A stretch of DNA of 64,000 nt from an uncultured bacterium (GTDB taxonomy: Bacteria; Planctomycetota; JAJSAM01; JAJVHW01), in assembly GCA_937996235.1 (NCBI GenBank), contig CALKVK010000021.1, positions 28,916 to 92,915 on the forward strand. The letters are read 5' to 3'. Below the pieces are notes generated by a model, which was not told the DNA's origin, did no database searches, and was given only the letters and a program-made list of their open reading frames with translations. Below, piece by piece: positions 51,068 through 59,893 of this stretch (the first letter of the stretch is position 1; each line of letters begins with the position of its first letter). The position numbers and the translations under genes are program-made.

Positions 51068-52806
51068 TGCGCGCGCCCGAACTCGTCCTCGCCGACCTCG
51101 TGCGCCGCGCGCTCGCGCTGCCCGAGGGCAGCGAGGTCCCGGTCACGCGGCCGCCCGATCCCGCGCTCGGCGACTTCGCCGTGGCGATGTTCCCGTTCGC
51201 GAAGACGCTGCGCGCGGCGCCGCCCGCGCTCGCGCAGAAGGTGGCCGCCGCGTTCACGCCCGGCGAGGGGCTCACGGCCGTCGCCGCCGCCGGTCCCTAC
51301 GTCAACGTGCGCATCGACCGCGCGGCGTTCCTCGGGGGACTGCTCGCCGAGGTCGCCGCGCGCGGCGACGCCTACGGCGGTGCGGAGCAGAAGGACGCGC
51401 GCGCGGACGGCACGCAGCGCACGGTCGTCATCGACTACTCGTCGCCGAACATCAGCAAGCACCTCGCCTACCACCACATCCGCTCGACGATGATCGGCCA
51501 CGCGCTGGTGAACATCCACCGCGCGCTCGGGCGGCGCGTCGTCGGACTCAACTTTCTCGGCGACTGGGGCACCACGCACGGCATGCTCATCGCCGCGTGG
51601 GAGATGTGGGGCGAGGCCGAGGGCATCGACCTCGGCGACGACGGCGTCACCAAGCTGAACGCGCTCTACGTGCGCTTCCGCGACGCCGCGAAGCAGGACC
51701 CGACGCTCGACGCCCGCGCGCGTGCCGCGTTCGCGCGGCTCGAGAGCGGCGATGCCGCGGCACGTGCGCTCTGGGAGCGTTTCCGCGCCATCTCGCTCGC
51801 CGAGTTCGAGGAGACGTACCGCCGTCTCGGCGTCACCTTCGACGCGCTCTGCGGCGAGAGCTTCTACGAGGACCGGATGGCGCCGGTCGTCGCGGACCTC
51901 GAGCGCCGCGGACTGACGTCGGTCTCGGACGGCGCGCTCGTCGTCGACCTCTCGGAGCTGGGGCTTCCGCCGTGCCTCCTGCGCAAGCAGGACGGCGCGA
52001 CGCTCTACGCGACGCGCGACATCGCGTCGGCCCTGCACCGCTACGAGGAGTGGGACTTCGACCGCGCGCTCTACGTGGTGGACAAGGGCCAGTCGCTGCA
52101 CTTCCGGCAGCTCTTCGCCGTCATCGAGAAGGCGGGCTACCCGTTCGCGGGGCGCCTCGAGCACGTGCCCTTCGGACAGATCCGCTTCGGCGGCCGGAAG
52201 ACCTCGACGCGCGGCGGCAACGTCGTGCTCCTGCACGAGGTGCTCGAGAGCGCCGCGCAGGAGATCGAGGCGGTCATCGCGGAGAAGAACCCGGCGATGC
52301 CCGCCGCGCAGCGCCGGCAAGTCGCGGAGCAGGTCGGCTACGGAGCGATCGTCTTCGCCGACCTGTCGCGCGAGCGCGGCCGCGACGTCGAGTTCGACAT
52401 GGACCGGCTGCTCTCGTTCGAGGGCGACACGGGCCCGTACTGCCAGTACCAGCACGCGCGCATCGCGAGCATCGTGCAGAAGTCGGGCGTGGACACGGCC
52501 GGCGCCGACCCGTCGCGGCTCGGCACCGACGCCGAGTGGGCCGTGGCGCTGCTCGTCGCGGAGCTGCCCGCGCGTGTGCGCCTCGCCGGCGAGCGCAACG
52601 AGCCGCACTGGATCGCGGGCTACGCGCTCGAGCTCTGCCGCGCGTTCAGCGCGTGGTACTCGCAGGGCACCAAGGACGCCGCGCTGAAGGTCAACTGCGA
52701 CGACGCCGAGACCGCGCGCGCGCGTCTCGCTCTCGCACGCGCCGCGCAGCAGGCGCTGCGCAACGCGCTCGACCTGATCGGTCTCGCCGCGCCGGACGAG
52801 ATGTGA
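51067..52806 (+). CDS. argS: arginyl-tRNA synthetase
   Basis: 579 residues, normal length. N-terminal Arg_tRNA_synt_N domain (1-90), then the class I motif region IDYSSPNISKHLAYHHIRSTMIG with the HIGH-like AYHH, GDWGTTHG, and the KMS-like loop FGGRKTSTRGGN. The C-terminal DALR domain contains GPYCQYQHARIASI. It charges tRNA-Arg with arginine. It shares one base with the upstream stop codon (TGATG), so is in the E1 operon. Confidence 0.96.
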   Translation: MRAPELVLADLVRRALALPEGSEVPVTRPPDPALGDFAVAMFPFAKTLRAAPPALAQKVAAAFTPGEGLTAVAAAGPYVNVRIDRAAFLGGLLAEVAARGDAYGGAEQKDARADGTQRTVVIDYSSPNISKHLAYHHIRSTMIGHALVNIHRALGRRVVGLNFLGDWGTTHGMLIAAWEMWGEAEGIDLGDDGVTKLNALYVRFRDAAKQDPTLDARARAAFARLESGDAAARALWERFRAISLAEFEETYRRLGVTFDALCGESFYEDRMAPVVADLERRGLTSVSDGALVVDLSELGLPPCLLRKQDGATLYATRDIASALHRYEEWDFDRALYVVDKGQSLHFRQLFAVIEKAGYPFAGRLEHVPFGQIRFGGRKTSTRGGNVVLLHEVLESAAQEIEAVIAEKNPAMPAAQRRQVAEQVGYGAIVFADLSRERGRDVEFDMDRLLSFEGDTGPYCQYQHARIASIVQKSGVDTAGADPSRLGTDAEWAVALLVAELPARVRLAGERNEPHWIAGYALELCRAFSAWYSQGTKDAALKVNCDDAETARARLALARAAQQALRNALDLIGLAAPDEM

Positions 52807-52810
52807 GCGC

Positions 52811-53350
52811 GTGGCCGAGCGCCGCGTCGTCCGCGAAGAGTCCGTCCTCGACCACCGCTACCTGACCTTGCGCCTCGTCACCGAGGCCGACGACGCGGGC
52901 CGCGAGTTCACCTACGTGTGGGGCACGGGGCCCGAGATCGTCTACGTCGTGCCGCTCCACGACGACGGCACCGTGACGCTCCTGCGCCAGCGCCGCTACG
53001 GCATCGCGGGCGCGTCGCTCGAAGTGCCCGGCGGGCACGTGGACCCGGGCGAGGCGCCGGCCGACGCCGCGCGCCGCGAACTCGCGGAGGAGACCGGCCT
53101 GCGCGCGGGCGACGTCCGCCACGCGCTCACCACGCTGCTCTCGATCAAGGTGCAGCAGCGACTGCACTACTTCGTCGCGCGCGGGCTGACCGAGGGCCCG
53201 ACGGCGCGCGAGCTCGACGAGGAGATCGACCTGCTGCGGGTGCCGCTCGCCGAGGCCGTCGCGCTCGCGACGTCGGGCGCGATGCTGCACGGGCCGTCGG
53301 TGACGGCGGTGCTGCTGGCGGCGCGCCCCTCGATCGACGTTCAGGAGTGA
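52811..53350 (+). CDS. NUDIX hydrolase (ADP-ribose pyrophosphatase-like)
   Basis: 179 residues, GTG start 4 nt after the argS stop. Complete Nudix box: GGHVDPGEAPADAARRELAEETG (residues about 77-99). Upstream YVWGTGPEIVYVVPLHDDG and RQRRYGIAGASLEVPGG are typical of the ADP-ribose group. It probably cleaves ADP-ribose or another nucleoside diphosphate. It overlaps the convergent lpxD end by 10 nt. Confidence 0.9.
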   Translation: MAERRVVREESVLDHRYLTLRLVTEADDAGREFTYVWGTGPEIVYVVPLHDDGTVTLLRQRRYGIAGASLEVPGGHVDPGEAPADAARRELAEETGLRAGDVRHALTTLLSIKVQQRLHYFVARGLTEGPTARELDEEIDLLRVPLAEAVALATSGAMLHGPSVTAVLLAARPSIDVQE

Positions 53351-54387
53351 CGCGCCTCGCTGTCGAGGAGGCGCTCGATCTCCTCGACGCGCAGGAGCAG
53401 CCGCTTCAGCTCGCGGCGCATGTCGGGCAGCTTCTGGCTCGCCTTCCACACGCGGCGCCACGTCTCGAACGCCATGTGCGGCGAGCCGCCGACCTTCTCG
53501 CCCTCGGCGACGTCGCGCACGACCGCGGTCTTCGCCGCCGCCATCGCGCCGCGTCCGATGCGCAGGTGGTCCGAGACGCCCGTCTGACCGGCGAGCACGA
53601 CGTGGTCCTCGACGTGGCTGCTGCCCGCGAGGCCGACCTGGCCGCAGAGCAGCACGCTGCGCCCGATCTGGTTGTTGTGCCCGACCATCACGAGGTCGTC
53701 GATCTTCGTGTTGTCGCCGATCCGCGTCGGTGTGAACGTGCCCGAGTCGATGCACGAGTTCGCGCCGATCTCCACGTCGTCGCCGACCTCGACGCCGCCG
53801 ATCTGCGGCACCTTCACGTGCCGCGCGCCCTCCTGGGTGAAGCCGAAGCCGTCGGCGCCGACGACCGCGCCCGCGTGGACGACGCAGTCGGCGCCGAGCC
53901 GCACGCCCGGGTAGAGCACCACGCGCGGGTGCAGCACCGTGCGCGCGCCGACGCTGCTCCCGGCGGCCACGTGGGCGCCCGCGCCGATGCGCGCGCCGTC
54001 ACCGATCACCGCGCCCGCGCCGATCACCGCGAACGGGCCCACGGTGACGTCCGCGCCGAGCTGCGCCTCCGGGTGGACGCACGCGAGGGCGTGCACGCCC
54101 GGGGGCTCCGCCGGCGCCCCGTGCAGGATCGCGGCGACCTTCGCGATCGCGAGCAGCGGGTGCGCGTGGATGACGGCGTCGCGCCCGGGCGGCACGAGCC
54201 GCTCCTGCACGATCAGGGCCTCCGCGCGGCAGGCGCGCACGCGGGCCAGCGCCTTCTCGGTCGCGACGAACGAGAGGTCGCCCGGTCCGGCGTCCTCGAG
54301 CGGGCGCACGCGTTCGACGACGCGCGTCCCGTCCCCGATCAGTCGGCCTCCCGTGAGTTCCGCGATCTCGGCGAGCGTGAGGGGCAT
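53341..54387 (-). CDS. lpxD: UDP-3-O-acylglucosamine N-acyltransferase
   Basis: 348 residues. N-terminal uridine-binding domain (LTLAEIAELTGGRLIGDGTRVVERV; LSFVATEKALARV), then a left-handed beta-helix of hexapeptide repeats, with GADGFGFTQEGARHVKVPQIGGV, CIDSGTFTPTRIGDNTKIDDLVMVGHNNQIG (catalytic His in GHNN), and a helical end. It adds the N-linked acyl chain in lipid A synthesis in the cytoplasm. It indicates an outer membrane with lipid A-like molecules. Confidence 0.93.
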   Translation of the reverse strand: MPLTLAEIAELTGGRLIGDGTRVVERVRPLEDAGPGDLSFVATEKALARVRACRAEALIVQERLVPPGRDAVIHAHPLLAIAKVAAILHGAPAEPPGVHALACVHPEAQLGADVTVGPFAVIGAGAVIGDGARIGAGAHVAAGSSVGARTVLHPRVVLYPGVRLGADCVVHAGAVVGADGFGFTQEGARHVKVPQIGGVEVGDDVEIGANSCIDSGTFTPTRIGDNTKIDDLVMVGHNNQIGRSVLLCGQVGLAGSSHVEDHVVLAGQTGVSDHLRIGRGAMAAAKTAVVRDVAEGEKVGGSPHMAFETWRRVWKASQKLPDMRRELKRLLLRVEEIERLLDSEARHS

Positions 54388-54487
54388 GCGGCGAGTCTCG
54401 CATGCCCGGCGGCCCGGCCGGAAACCCGCGCGGGCGCGACCGCCGTCGCGCGCGCCGCGCCGCCACGGAGCTTTCTGCGGCGACTGG

Positions 54488-54493
54488 TAGCCT
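54488..54493 (+). promoter_or_regulatory. -10 element, leaderless spacing
   Basis: TAGCCT, 6 nt, ATG at 54500. Confidence 0.5.
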
Positions 54494-54499
54494 CGTCGG

Positions 54500-54655
54500 A
54501 TGTCGCGCGCCGTCCGCGTCGTGTCGTGCCTCGTCCTCCTCGCCTCCCTCGCCGGGTGCCGCGGCGCGTGGTGCTGTCCGGAGGAGCGGCCGCAGATGCC
54601 GGTGCGCGTGCACATGGACCCCTTCGCGGATCCGGCACCCGCCCCGGCGAGGTGA
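54500..54655 (+). CDS. small lipoprotein, 51 residues
   Basis: A short gene easy to miss. It begins MSRAVRVVSCLVLLASLAGC, a full lipoprotein signal with lipobox LAGC (Cys20). The mature peptide has about 31 residues with a Cys-Cys pair (RGAWCCPEE) and ends Pro/Ala rich. TAGCCT lies exactly 6 nt before its ATG. The mature part matches no family I know. Confidence 0.65.
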   Translation: MSRAVRVVSCLVLLASLAGCRGAWCCPEERPQMPVRVHMDPFADPAPAPAR

Positions 54656-54677
54656 GCCGGCGGCGCCGTCTCGTACG

Positions 54678-54683
54678 TACCAT
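54678..54683 (+). promoter_or_regulatory. -10 element, leaderless spacing
   Basis: TACCAT, 6 nt, GTG at 54690. Supports the GTG as start of the zinc-ribbon membrane protein. Confidence 0.45.
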
Positions 54684-54689
54684 CGCGGA

Positions 54690-55355
54690 GTGCTCGCCCG
54701 CGAGACGGTCGTCTGCCCCTGCGGCGCCCCGGCGCCCGCGTACCTGCCGCCGCGGGGCCGGCGTCCCGTGCGCTGCGAACGCTGCGACACGCCGCTCGTC
54801 GCCGCCGACGGCCTCCCGCCCGACGCGTACGAGCGCGGCGCCGGAAGTGCGCTCTTCACGGCGACGCTGTGCGCCGTCGCGTGGATGGTCGTCGCGCGCG
54901 CGACCGGCTCGGGCGCGACGGCGCTCGTGCCCGCGGCGGCGCTCGCCATCGGGCTCTCGGCGTGGTGGGGGGCGCGCACGCGCGGCCCGGTCGTGCAGCT
55001 CGCGGCCGGGTCCGCGTTCGCCGCGTTCCTCGTCTTCGGCGAGGTGCTCCTCTACCGCGGTGCGCTGCTGCCGCGGCTGGTCGCGCTGCACCGTGCGGAG
55101 CGCGCCGACGACCCCCTCGACATGGCGCGGCGCGAGCTGCGCGAGATGGACGTCGCGCACTACTCGCACATCGAGCTGACGTTCGGGTTCTTCGTCGCGG
55201 TCGCCCTCGGGTTCGCGGCCGTGCTGCTGGTGACGCGCGCGCCGCGCGCCGTCGTTGCGTTCGTGCGCCGCGAGCCGCCGCCGCTCCTGCCCGCGGAGGA
55301 CGTCGTCGCGGCGCCGCCCTCGGACACGAGTGAGGAGCCGACGCCGTGCCCATGA
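54690..55355 (+). CDS. zinc-ribbon membrane protein of unknown function
   Basis: 221 residues. An N-terminal zinc ribbon (CPCGAP... CERCDTP: four cysteines in the first 35 residues) is followed by four likely membrane helices, with a loop RREL-REMDVAHYSHIELT before the last one. No family recognised. Its end overlaps the DUF971 start by 10 nt, which suggests coupling. Confidence 0.7.
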   Translation: MLARETVVCPCGAPAPAYLPPRGRRPVRCERCDTPLVAADGLPPDAYERGAGSALFTATLCAVAWMVVARATGSGATALVPAAALAIGLSAWWGARTRGPVVQLAAGSAFAAFLVFGEVLLYRGALLPRLVALHRAERADDPLDMARRELREMDVAHYSHIELTFGFFVAVALGFAAVLLVTRAPRAVVAFVRREPPPLLPAEDVVAAPPSDTSEEPTPCP

Positions 55356-55669
55356 TCGTCCCGCGCATCGTGACCCCCGACCCGGCCGCGCAGGTGCTGC
55401 GCGTCACGTGGGCCGACGGCCACGAGAGCGCGATCCCGTACACCGCGCTGCGCGACCACTGCCCGTGCGCACGCTGCCGCGAGGAGCGCGACACGGGGCG
55501 CGTGCCGCTGCGCATGGCGCTCTCGACGAAGCTGCTCGAGTGGAAGCGGCTCGGGAACTACGCCCTGCACTTCGCGTGGGGCGACTCGCACTCCGAGGGC
55601 ATCTTCGCGTACGACTTCCTGCGCGGGCTCTGCCCGTGCGGCGTGTGCACGCCGCTGCGCCGCGGCTGA
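55346..55669 (+). CDS. DUF971 (gamma-butyrobetaine-hydroxylase N-terminal-like) protein
   Basis: 107 residues, GTG start. DUF971 pattern: LRVTWADGHESAIPYTALRDHCPCARCREE, then WKRLGNYALHFAWGDSHSEGIFAYDFLRGLCPCG. Four cysteines can bind zinc or a cluster. Stand-alone members are linked with iron-sulfur cluster or MRP/ApbC genes in other genomes; no such gene is present here. Confidence 0.88.
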   Translation: MPMIVPRIVTPDPAAQVLRVTWADGHESAIPYTALRDHCPCARCREERDTGRVPLRMALSTKLLEWKRLGNYALHFAWGDSHSEGIFAYDFLRGLCPCGVCTPLRRG

Positions 55670-55698
55670 CGGCGCACGCCGTGCCGCGAAGGCCGGCG

Positions 55699-57096
55699 CT
55701 ACTTCTTGCCCTTCTTCTTGCCGCCCTTGCCCTTCGGGTCGTCGTCGGCCTCGGGCTGGGAGAGGCCCAGGGCGCGCTGCACGAACTCGACGAGGTCCGG
55801 CTCGCGCAGGTCGGGCGACTTGCGGTAGTCCACCATGCGGATCTGGAACGTGACCTTGTCCTTCTTCGCGTGCATCAGGAACCAGTTGCCCGCGCGGACC
55901 GTGCGTCCGTTCGCGTGCTGGCCAGCCACCTCGAAGTGCCAGATCTCGGGGCCCTTCTTGCCCGTGTCGGTGCGCTCCGGGGCGATGGACGACGCGACGT
56001 CCTTGAAGTCCTTCGTCTCGGAGTCGTACTTCGCCTTCACGACCTCCTCGACGCGGTCCCAGGTCATCCCGGCGAACGCCTCGGAGTGCAGCCGCACCTT
56101 GACCATGATCTGGATCGCGGTGTCGTCGTCCTCGAGCTTGCGCTCGTAGAAGCGGTCCCACTCGCTCGCGTCGAGACGCTTCCAGCCCTCGGCCTTCGGC
56201 AGCGCCAGGTCCAGGCCCTCGATCGCGTCGCGGCCCGCGAGCGGCTCCATGTACGGCTTCGATCCCGGCCCCGTGATCGTGAGACCCGCGCGGTACGCGT
56301 TGCGCAGCGCGATCAGGTGCGTCGTGAACTCCGCGCGCGTCGCGCCCGCCGTCTCGCACGCCTGCGTCGCGATCTCGACCGCCTTCCTGAACGCGTCGTC
56401 GTCGCGCGTCTCCTCCGGGATGGGCCGGTTCTCCGAAATGAACGCCGCGAGCGTGAGATACGCGCGCGCCGCCGCGCCGAGAGCGGCGGCGGGCTTGTCG
56501 GCCGTGTTCGCGCACGTGGCGTACAGCTCCGCGCTGCGGCCGTGGTCCGCGACGATGCGGTCGAAGTCGTTGACCTTGTGCGAGATCAGCGTGCGGCGCT
56601 CGTGGGCGTCCGCGACGGAACGGCGCAGGTCGGCCGAGTCGGCCCCCGCGGAGAGCGCCGCCTCCCCGTTCGTGATCGCCCAGTCGATGAACGGCTTCGC
56701 GCGGTCCGGCTGCTTCGCCTCGAACTCGAGGTCGAACGCCTGCACGGAGAGCGCCACGGCCTGACCGGCGGCCGCCGCGTTCTTGGGGTCGGCGGTCGTC
56801 AGCACCGTCAGGTGCTCGCGCGCGGCGACGAGCCCCTTGTTCTTCGCGGGACCGTCCTGCCGCGCCGCCCACTTGAGCGCCATGTCGGCGAGCTGCTCGT
56901 GCAGCTTCAGGTTCTGCTTCACCTCGTCGGGCGCCGTCTCGAGGAGCGTGCGCGCCTCCTCGAACTTGCCCTCGAGCGTGAGCAGCCGGACCTCCTTCGC
57001 CACGTCGTCGGCCGCCGCAGCGGGGACGCGGGGGGGTGCCAGCGCGGCTCCCAGGGCGAGCGCGAGCGCGGCGAGCGAGGCGGTGCGGACACGCAT
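55699..57096 (-). CDS. exported alpha-helical repeat protein
   Basis: 465 residues. Signal peptide (about 1-28), then a helical N-terminal two thirds that look TPR-like (GKFEEARTLLETAPDEVKQNLKLHEQLADMALKW), then a beta-rich C-terminal part (ASEWDRFYERKLEDDDTAIQIMVKV) and a Lys/Gly tail KGKGGKKKGKK. The ATG follows GGAAGGAG. Function unknown. Confidence 0.75.
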   Translation of the reverse strand: MRVRTASLAALALALGAALAPPRVPAAAADDVAKEVRLLTLEGKFEEARTLLETAPDEVKQNLKLHEQLADMALKWAARQDGPAKNKGLVAAREHLTVLTTADPKNAAAAGQAVALSVQAFDLEFEAKQPDRAKPFIDWAITNGEAALSAGADSADLRRSVADAHERRTLISHKVNDFDRIVADHGRSAELYATCANTADKPAAALGAAARAYLTLAAFISENRPIPEETRDDDAFRKAVEIATQACETAGATRAEFTTHLIALRNAYRAGLTITGPGSKPYMEPLAGRDAIEGLDLALPKAEGWKRLDASEWDRFYERKLEDDDTAIQIMVKVRLHSEAFAGMTWDRVEEVVKAKYDSETKDFKDVASSIAPERTDTGKKGPEIWHFEVAGQHANGRTVRAGNWFLMHAKKDKVTFQIRMVDYRKSPDLREPDLVEFVQRALGLSQPEADDDPKGKGGKKKGKK

Positions 57097-57207
57097 GGGG
57101 GAGCTCCTTCCGAGGGCCGGAGCGCGATTCTCGTGCCAGGGCGGCCCCCCGACAAGCGCGCTCCGAATCGTCCTCCGGGCGATGCAGGGGATGGTACGAA
57201 GGAGGCC

Positions 57208-58359
57208 ATGCCGCGCGCCCTCCCGATCGTGCTGGCCGCCCTCGTCGGCGCAGGTCTCGCCGGCCCCGCCGCGTGGATCGCGGCGTCGCGCCGCGCCGAC
57301 GGGTTCGAGGCGCGCGTCCGCGACGCCGAGGAGGCCGCCGCCGCCGCGCGCCGCGAGACCACCGACTGGGAACAGCTCGCGCTGCGCGAGCGCGAGCGCC
57401 GCGCCCTCGCCGACGAGGAGGCCGAGCGCCTGCGCGAGCTGCGCGTCGCGCGGACGGGGCCGGCCGACGACCTCGCGCCGCCGCCTGCTCCCCACGCCGA
57501 GCGCGGCGACGACCTCGGCCCGAGCACCTGGGACGACGAGCGCCTGCGGATCGAGATCCAGCGCCTCGCCACGCTCGACGTCGCCCGCATGGCGCGCTCG
57601 CCGCTCCTCGCGGCCTGCGCGGACGCCACGCGCCGGCTGGGCGAGCCCGCGTTCGCGCGGCTGCTCGACGTGCTGAACACCGACCGCATGCCGGGCAACC
57701 TCTGGTGCGCGGCGGCGCTCATCCTCGAGCGGCTCGAGGACGAGCGCGCGGTGCCCGCTCTGCGCGCGCGGCTCGCGGCGCATCCCGGCGAGCCCGTCGA
57801 CCGCATCATCCTGCGCGCGCTCGCGAACCTGCCGGGCGACGCGCAGTGCGCCGATCTCCTCGCCGTCTGGAACGACCTCTCGGCCGACGCGCGCCTGCGC
57901 ATGTTCGCGATCCACGGTCTCGCGAAGCACGGCGCCGACGCTGCGATCGCGCTCGTCGAGGGCACGTCGCACGACCAGAACCCCGCGTTCCGCGCGCGGG
58001 CGATCGAGAGTCTGCACGGCCGCGTCCGAGCGTCCGGGTACGCCGACGCGTCGCTCGCGCCCGTCTTCGCCAGCGCGCTCCTGAACGCCGACGGCGAGGG
58101 GCAGCAGCGGCTCGCGCTCGTGGCGCTCGAAGGGCTCTGGGACAGGGCGTGCGTCGCGCCGCTCCGAACGTTCGCCGCGCTTCCCGACGCCCCCGCGGAC
58201 CTGCGCGAGCGCGCGCGCGCCGCCGCCGACGCGATCGACGCCGGCGAGCCGCGCCCCGCGGACGCCGGAACGGCGCGCTCCCGGGCGCGGCCTGCGCCGC
58301 CGGCCGCGACCGACGACGGGGACGACGCGGCGGCTCCGGCGGGCGACGAGCACCGGTGA
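57208..58359 (+). CDS. HEAT-repeat membrane-anchored protein
   Basis: 383 residues. One N-terminal membrane helix, then a coiled coil (ARVRDAEEAAAAARRETTDWEQLALRERE), then an array of HEAT-like repeats (ALILERLEDERAVPALRARLAAHPGEP..., GDAQCADLLAVWNDLSADARLRMFAIHGLAKHG...). Ends Ala/Asp rich. ATG follows GGAGG. Its stop overlaps the BtpA-like gene start (GTGA). Confidence 0.75.
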   Translation: MPRALPIVLAALVGAGLAGPAAWIAASRRADGFEARVRDAEEAAAAARRETTDWEQLALRERERRALADEEAERLRELRVARTGPADDLAPPPAPHAERGDDLGPSTWDDERLRIEIQRLATLDVARMARSPLLAACADATRRLGEPAFARLLDVLNTDRMPGNLWCAAALILERLEDERAVPALRARLAAHPGEPVDRIILRALANLPGDAQCADLLAVWNDLSADARLRMFAIHGLAKHGADAAIALVEGTSHDQNPAFRARAIESLHGRVRASGYADASLAPVFASALLNADGEGQQRLALVALEGLWDRACVAPLRTFAALPDAPADLRERARAAADAIDAGEPRPADAGTARSRARPAPPAATDDGDDAAAPAGDEHR

Positions 58360-59168
58360 GCGCGCCCCGTCCGTTCCTCGGCCTCGTGCGTCCGCTCGTC
58401 GGCGTGGTGCACCTGCCGCCGCTCCCCGGCGCGCCCGGTCACGCGGGCATGGACGCCGTGCGCCGTCGCGCCGTCGCCGACGCGCGCGCGCTCGCCGCGG
58501 CCGGCGTCGACGCGCTCGTCGTCGAGAACTTCGGCGACGCGCCGTTCTGGAAGGACGACGTCCCGCCCGCGACCGTCGCAGGGCTCACGGCCGCCGCGCT
58601 CGCGGTCGCGGAGGCCGCGCCGCGCCTGACGCTCGGCGTCAACTGCCTGCGCAACGACGCGCGCGCCGCGCTCGCCGTCGCCGCGGCCGTCGGCGCCGCG
58701 TTCGTGCGCGTCAACGTGCTGACCGGCGCGATGCTCACCGACCAGGGCGTGGTCGAGGGGCGCGCCGCCGAGATCGTGCGGCTGCGCGACGCCCTCGCGC
58801 CGAGCGTGCGGATCGTCGCCGACGTGCTCGTGAAGCACGCGGTCCCGCTCGCGCCGCAGGACGTCGTCGAGGTCGCGCGCGACACCGCCGAGCGGGGCGG
58901 CGCCGACGCGCTGCTCGTCACGGGCACGCGCTCGGCGCGCGCGCCCGACGACGGGCGCGTGCGTGCCGTGCGCGCCGCGGTGCCGCGCACACCCGTGCTG
59001 CTCGGCAGCGGCGTGACGACCGCGAACGTCGCCGCGCTCCTGCCGCACGCCGACGGCGCGCTGGTCGGCAGCGCGTTCGAGCGCGGCGGACGCACGGGGG
59101 CGCCGGTGGACGCGCGCCGCGCCCGCGCGTTCGTCGCGGCGTGGCGCCGCGCGCGCGACGCGTCGTGA
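58356..59168 (+). CDS. BtpA/SgcQ-family protein
   Basis: 270 residues. TIM-barrel-like: LVGVVHLPPLPGAPGHAG, AAGVDALVVENFGDAPFWKDDVPPATVAG, LGVNCLRNDARAALAVAAAVGAAFVRVNVLTGAMLTDQGVVEG, and GSGVTTANVAALLPHADGALVGSAF. The family includes photosystem I biogenesis protein BtpA, but bacterial members are mostly of unknown role in sugar or cofactor pathways. GTG start. Confidence 0.88.
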   Translation: MSAPRPFLGLVRPLVGVVHLPPLPGAPGHAGMDAVRRRAVADARALAAAGVDALVVENFGDAPFWKDDVPPATVAGLTAAALAVAEAAPRLTLGVNCLRNDARAALAVAAAVGAAFVRVNVLTGAMLTDQGVVEGRAAEIVRLRDALAPSVRIVADVLVKHAVPLAPQDVVEVARDTAERGGADALLVTGTRSARAPDDGRVRAVRAAVPRTPVLLGSGVTTANVAALLPHADGALVGSAFERGGRTGAPVDARRARAFVAAWRRARDAS

Positions 59169-59893
59169 GCGCCGCCTCGCCGCGCCCCTCGCTGCCCGCG
59201 GGCATCCGCGGCGTGCTGTTCGACGCCGGCAACACGCTGCTCTGGCTCGACCATGCGCGCATGGCGGAGCTCGTCGTCGCCGCCGGTCTCGTCACCGACA
59301 CCGCCCGCGTGCGCGACGCGGAGATGCGTGCGCGCCCGCGCCTCGACCCCTACCTCGGGCGCGCGCCGAAGCGCGAGAGTCCGCACGTGCGCGCGACGTT
59401 CGTCGATCTGATCCTCGACGGTCTCGCGGCCGCTGGCGACGTGCGCGCACGCGCGGCCGACGCGCTCCTCGCGGCGTGGGGCACGCTGTGGGTGCGCCCC
59501 CCCGACGACGCCCACGCGACGCTGCGCGAGCTGCACGCGCGCGGCTACGTGCTCGGCTGCGTGAGCAACTCCGACGGCAGCGCCGCGCGGCTCCTCGCCG
59601 ACGCGGGCCTCGCCGCCCACCTCGACGTCGTCGTCGACTCCGGCGTCGTCGGCGTCGAGAAGCCGGACCCGCGCATCTTCGCGCTCGCGTCGGAGGCGCT
59701 GCGCCTGCCGCCCGCCGCGCTCTGCTACGTGGGCGACCTGCACGCGGTGGACGTGGTCGGCGCGCGCGCGGCGGGGCTGCACCCCGTGCTGCTCGATCCG
59801 CTGGGCGTCTGGGATGCGCCCGACGTCGTGCGCGTCGCGGCGCTCGGCGAGCTCCTGCGGCTCCTGCCGCCGCGCGTCAGCGCGAGCGGATGA
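59165..59893 (+). CDS. HAD-family phosphatase
   Basis: 242 residues from a GTG overlapping the BtpA stop (GTGA). HAD motifs: GVLFDAGNTLLW (motif I, FDAGNT; the second Asp of DxD is Gly, an unusual reading), LGCVSNSDGS (motif II Ser), VGVEKPDPRIFALASEAL (motif III Lys) and CYVGDLHAVDVVGA (motif IV). The DxG change at motif I could reduce activity; DxxN variants occur in some HAD enzymes. The substrate is unknown. Confidence 0.85.
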   Translation: MSAASPRPSLPAGIRGVLFDAGNTLLWLDHARMAELVVAAGLVTDTARVRDAEMRARPRLDPYLGRAPKRESPHVRATFVDLILDGLAAAGDVRARAADALLAAWGTLWVRPPDDAHATLRELHARGYVLGCVSNSDGSAARLLADAGLAAHLDVVVDSGVVGVEKPDPRIFALASEALRLPPAALCYVGDLHAVDVVGARAAGLHPVLLDPLGVWDAPDVVRVAALGELLRLLPPRVSASG

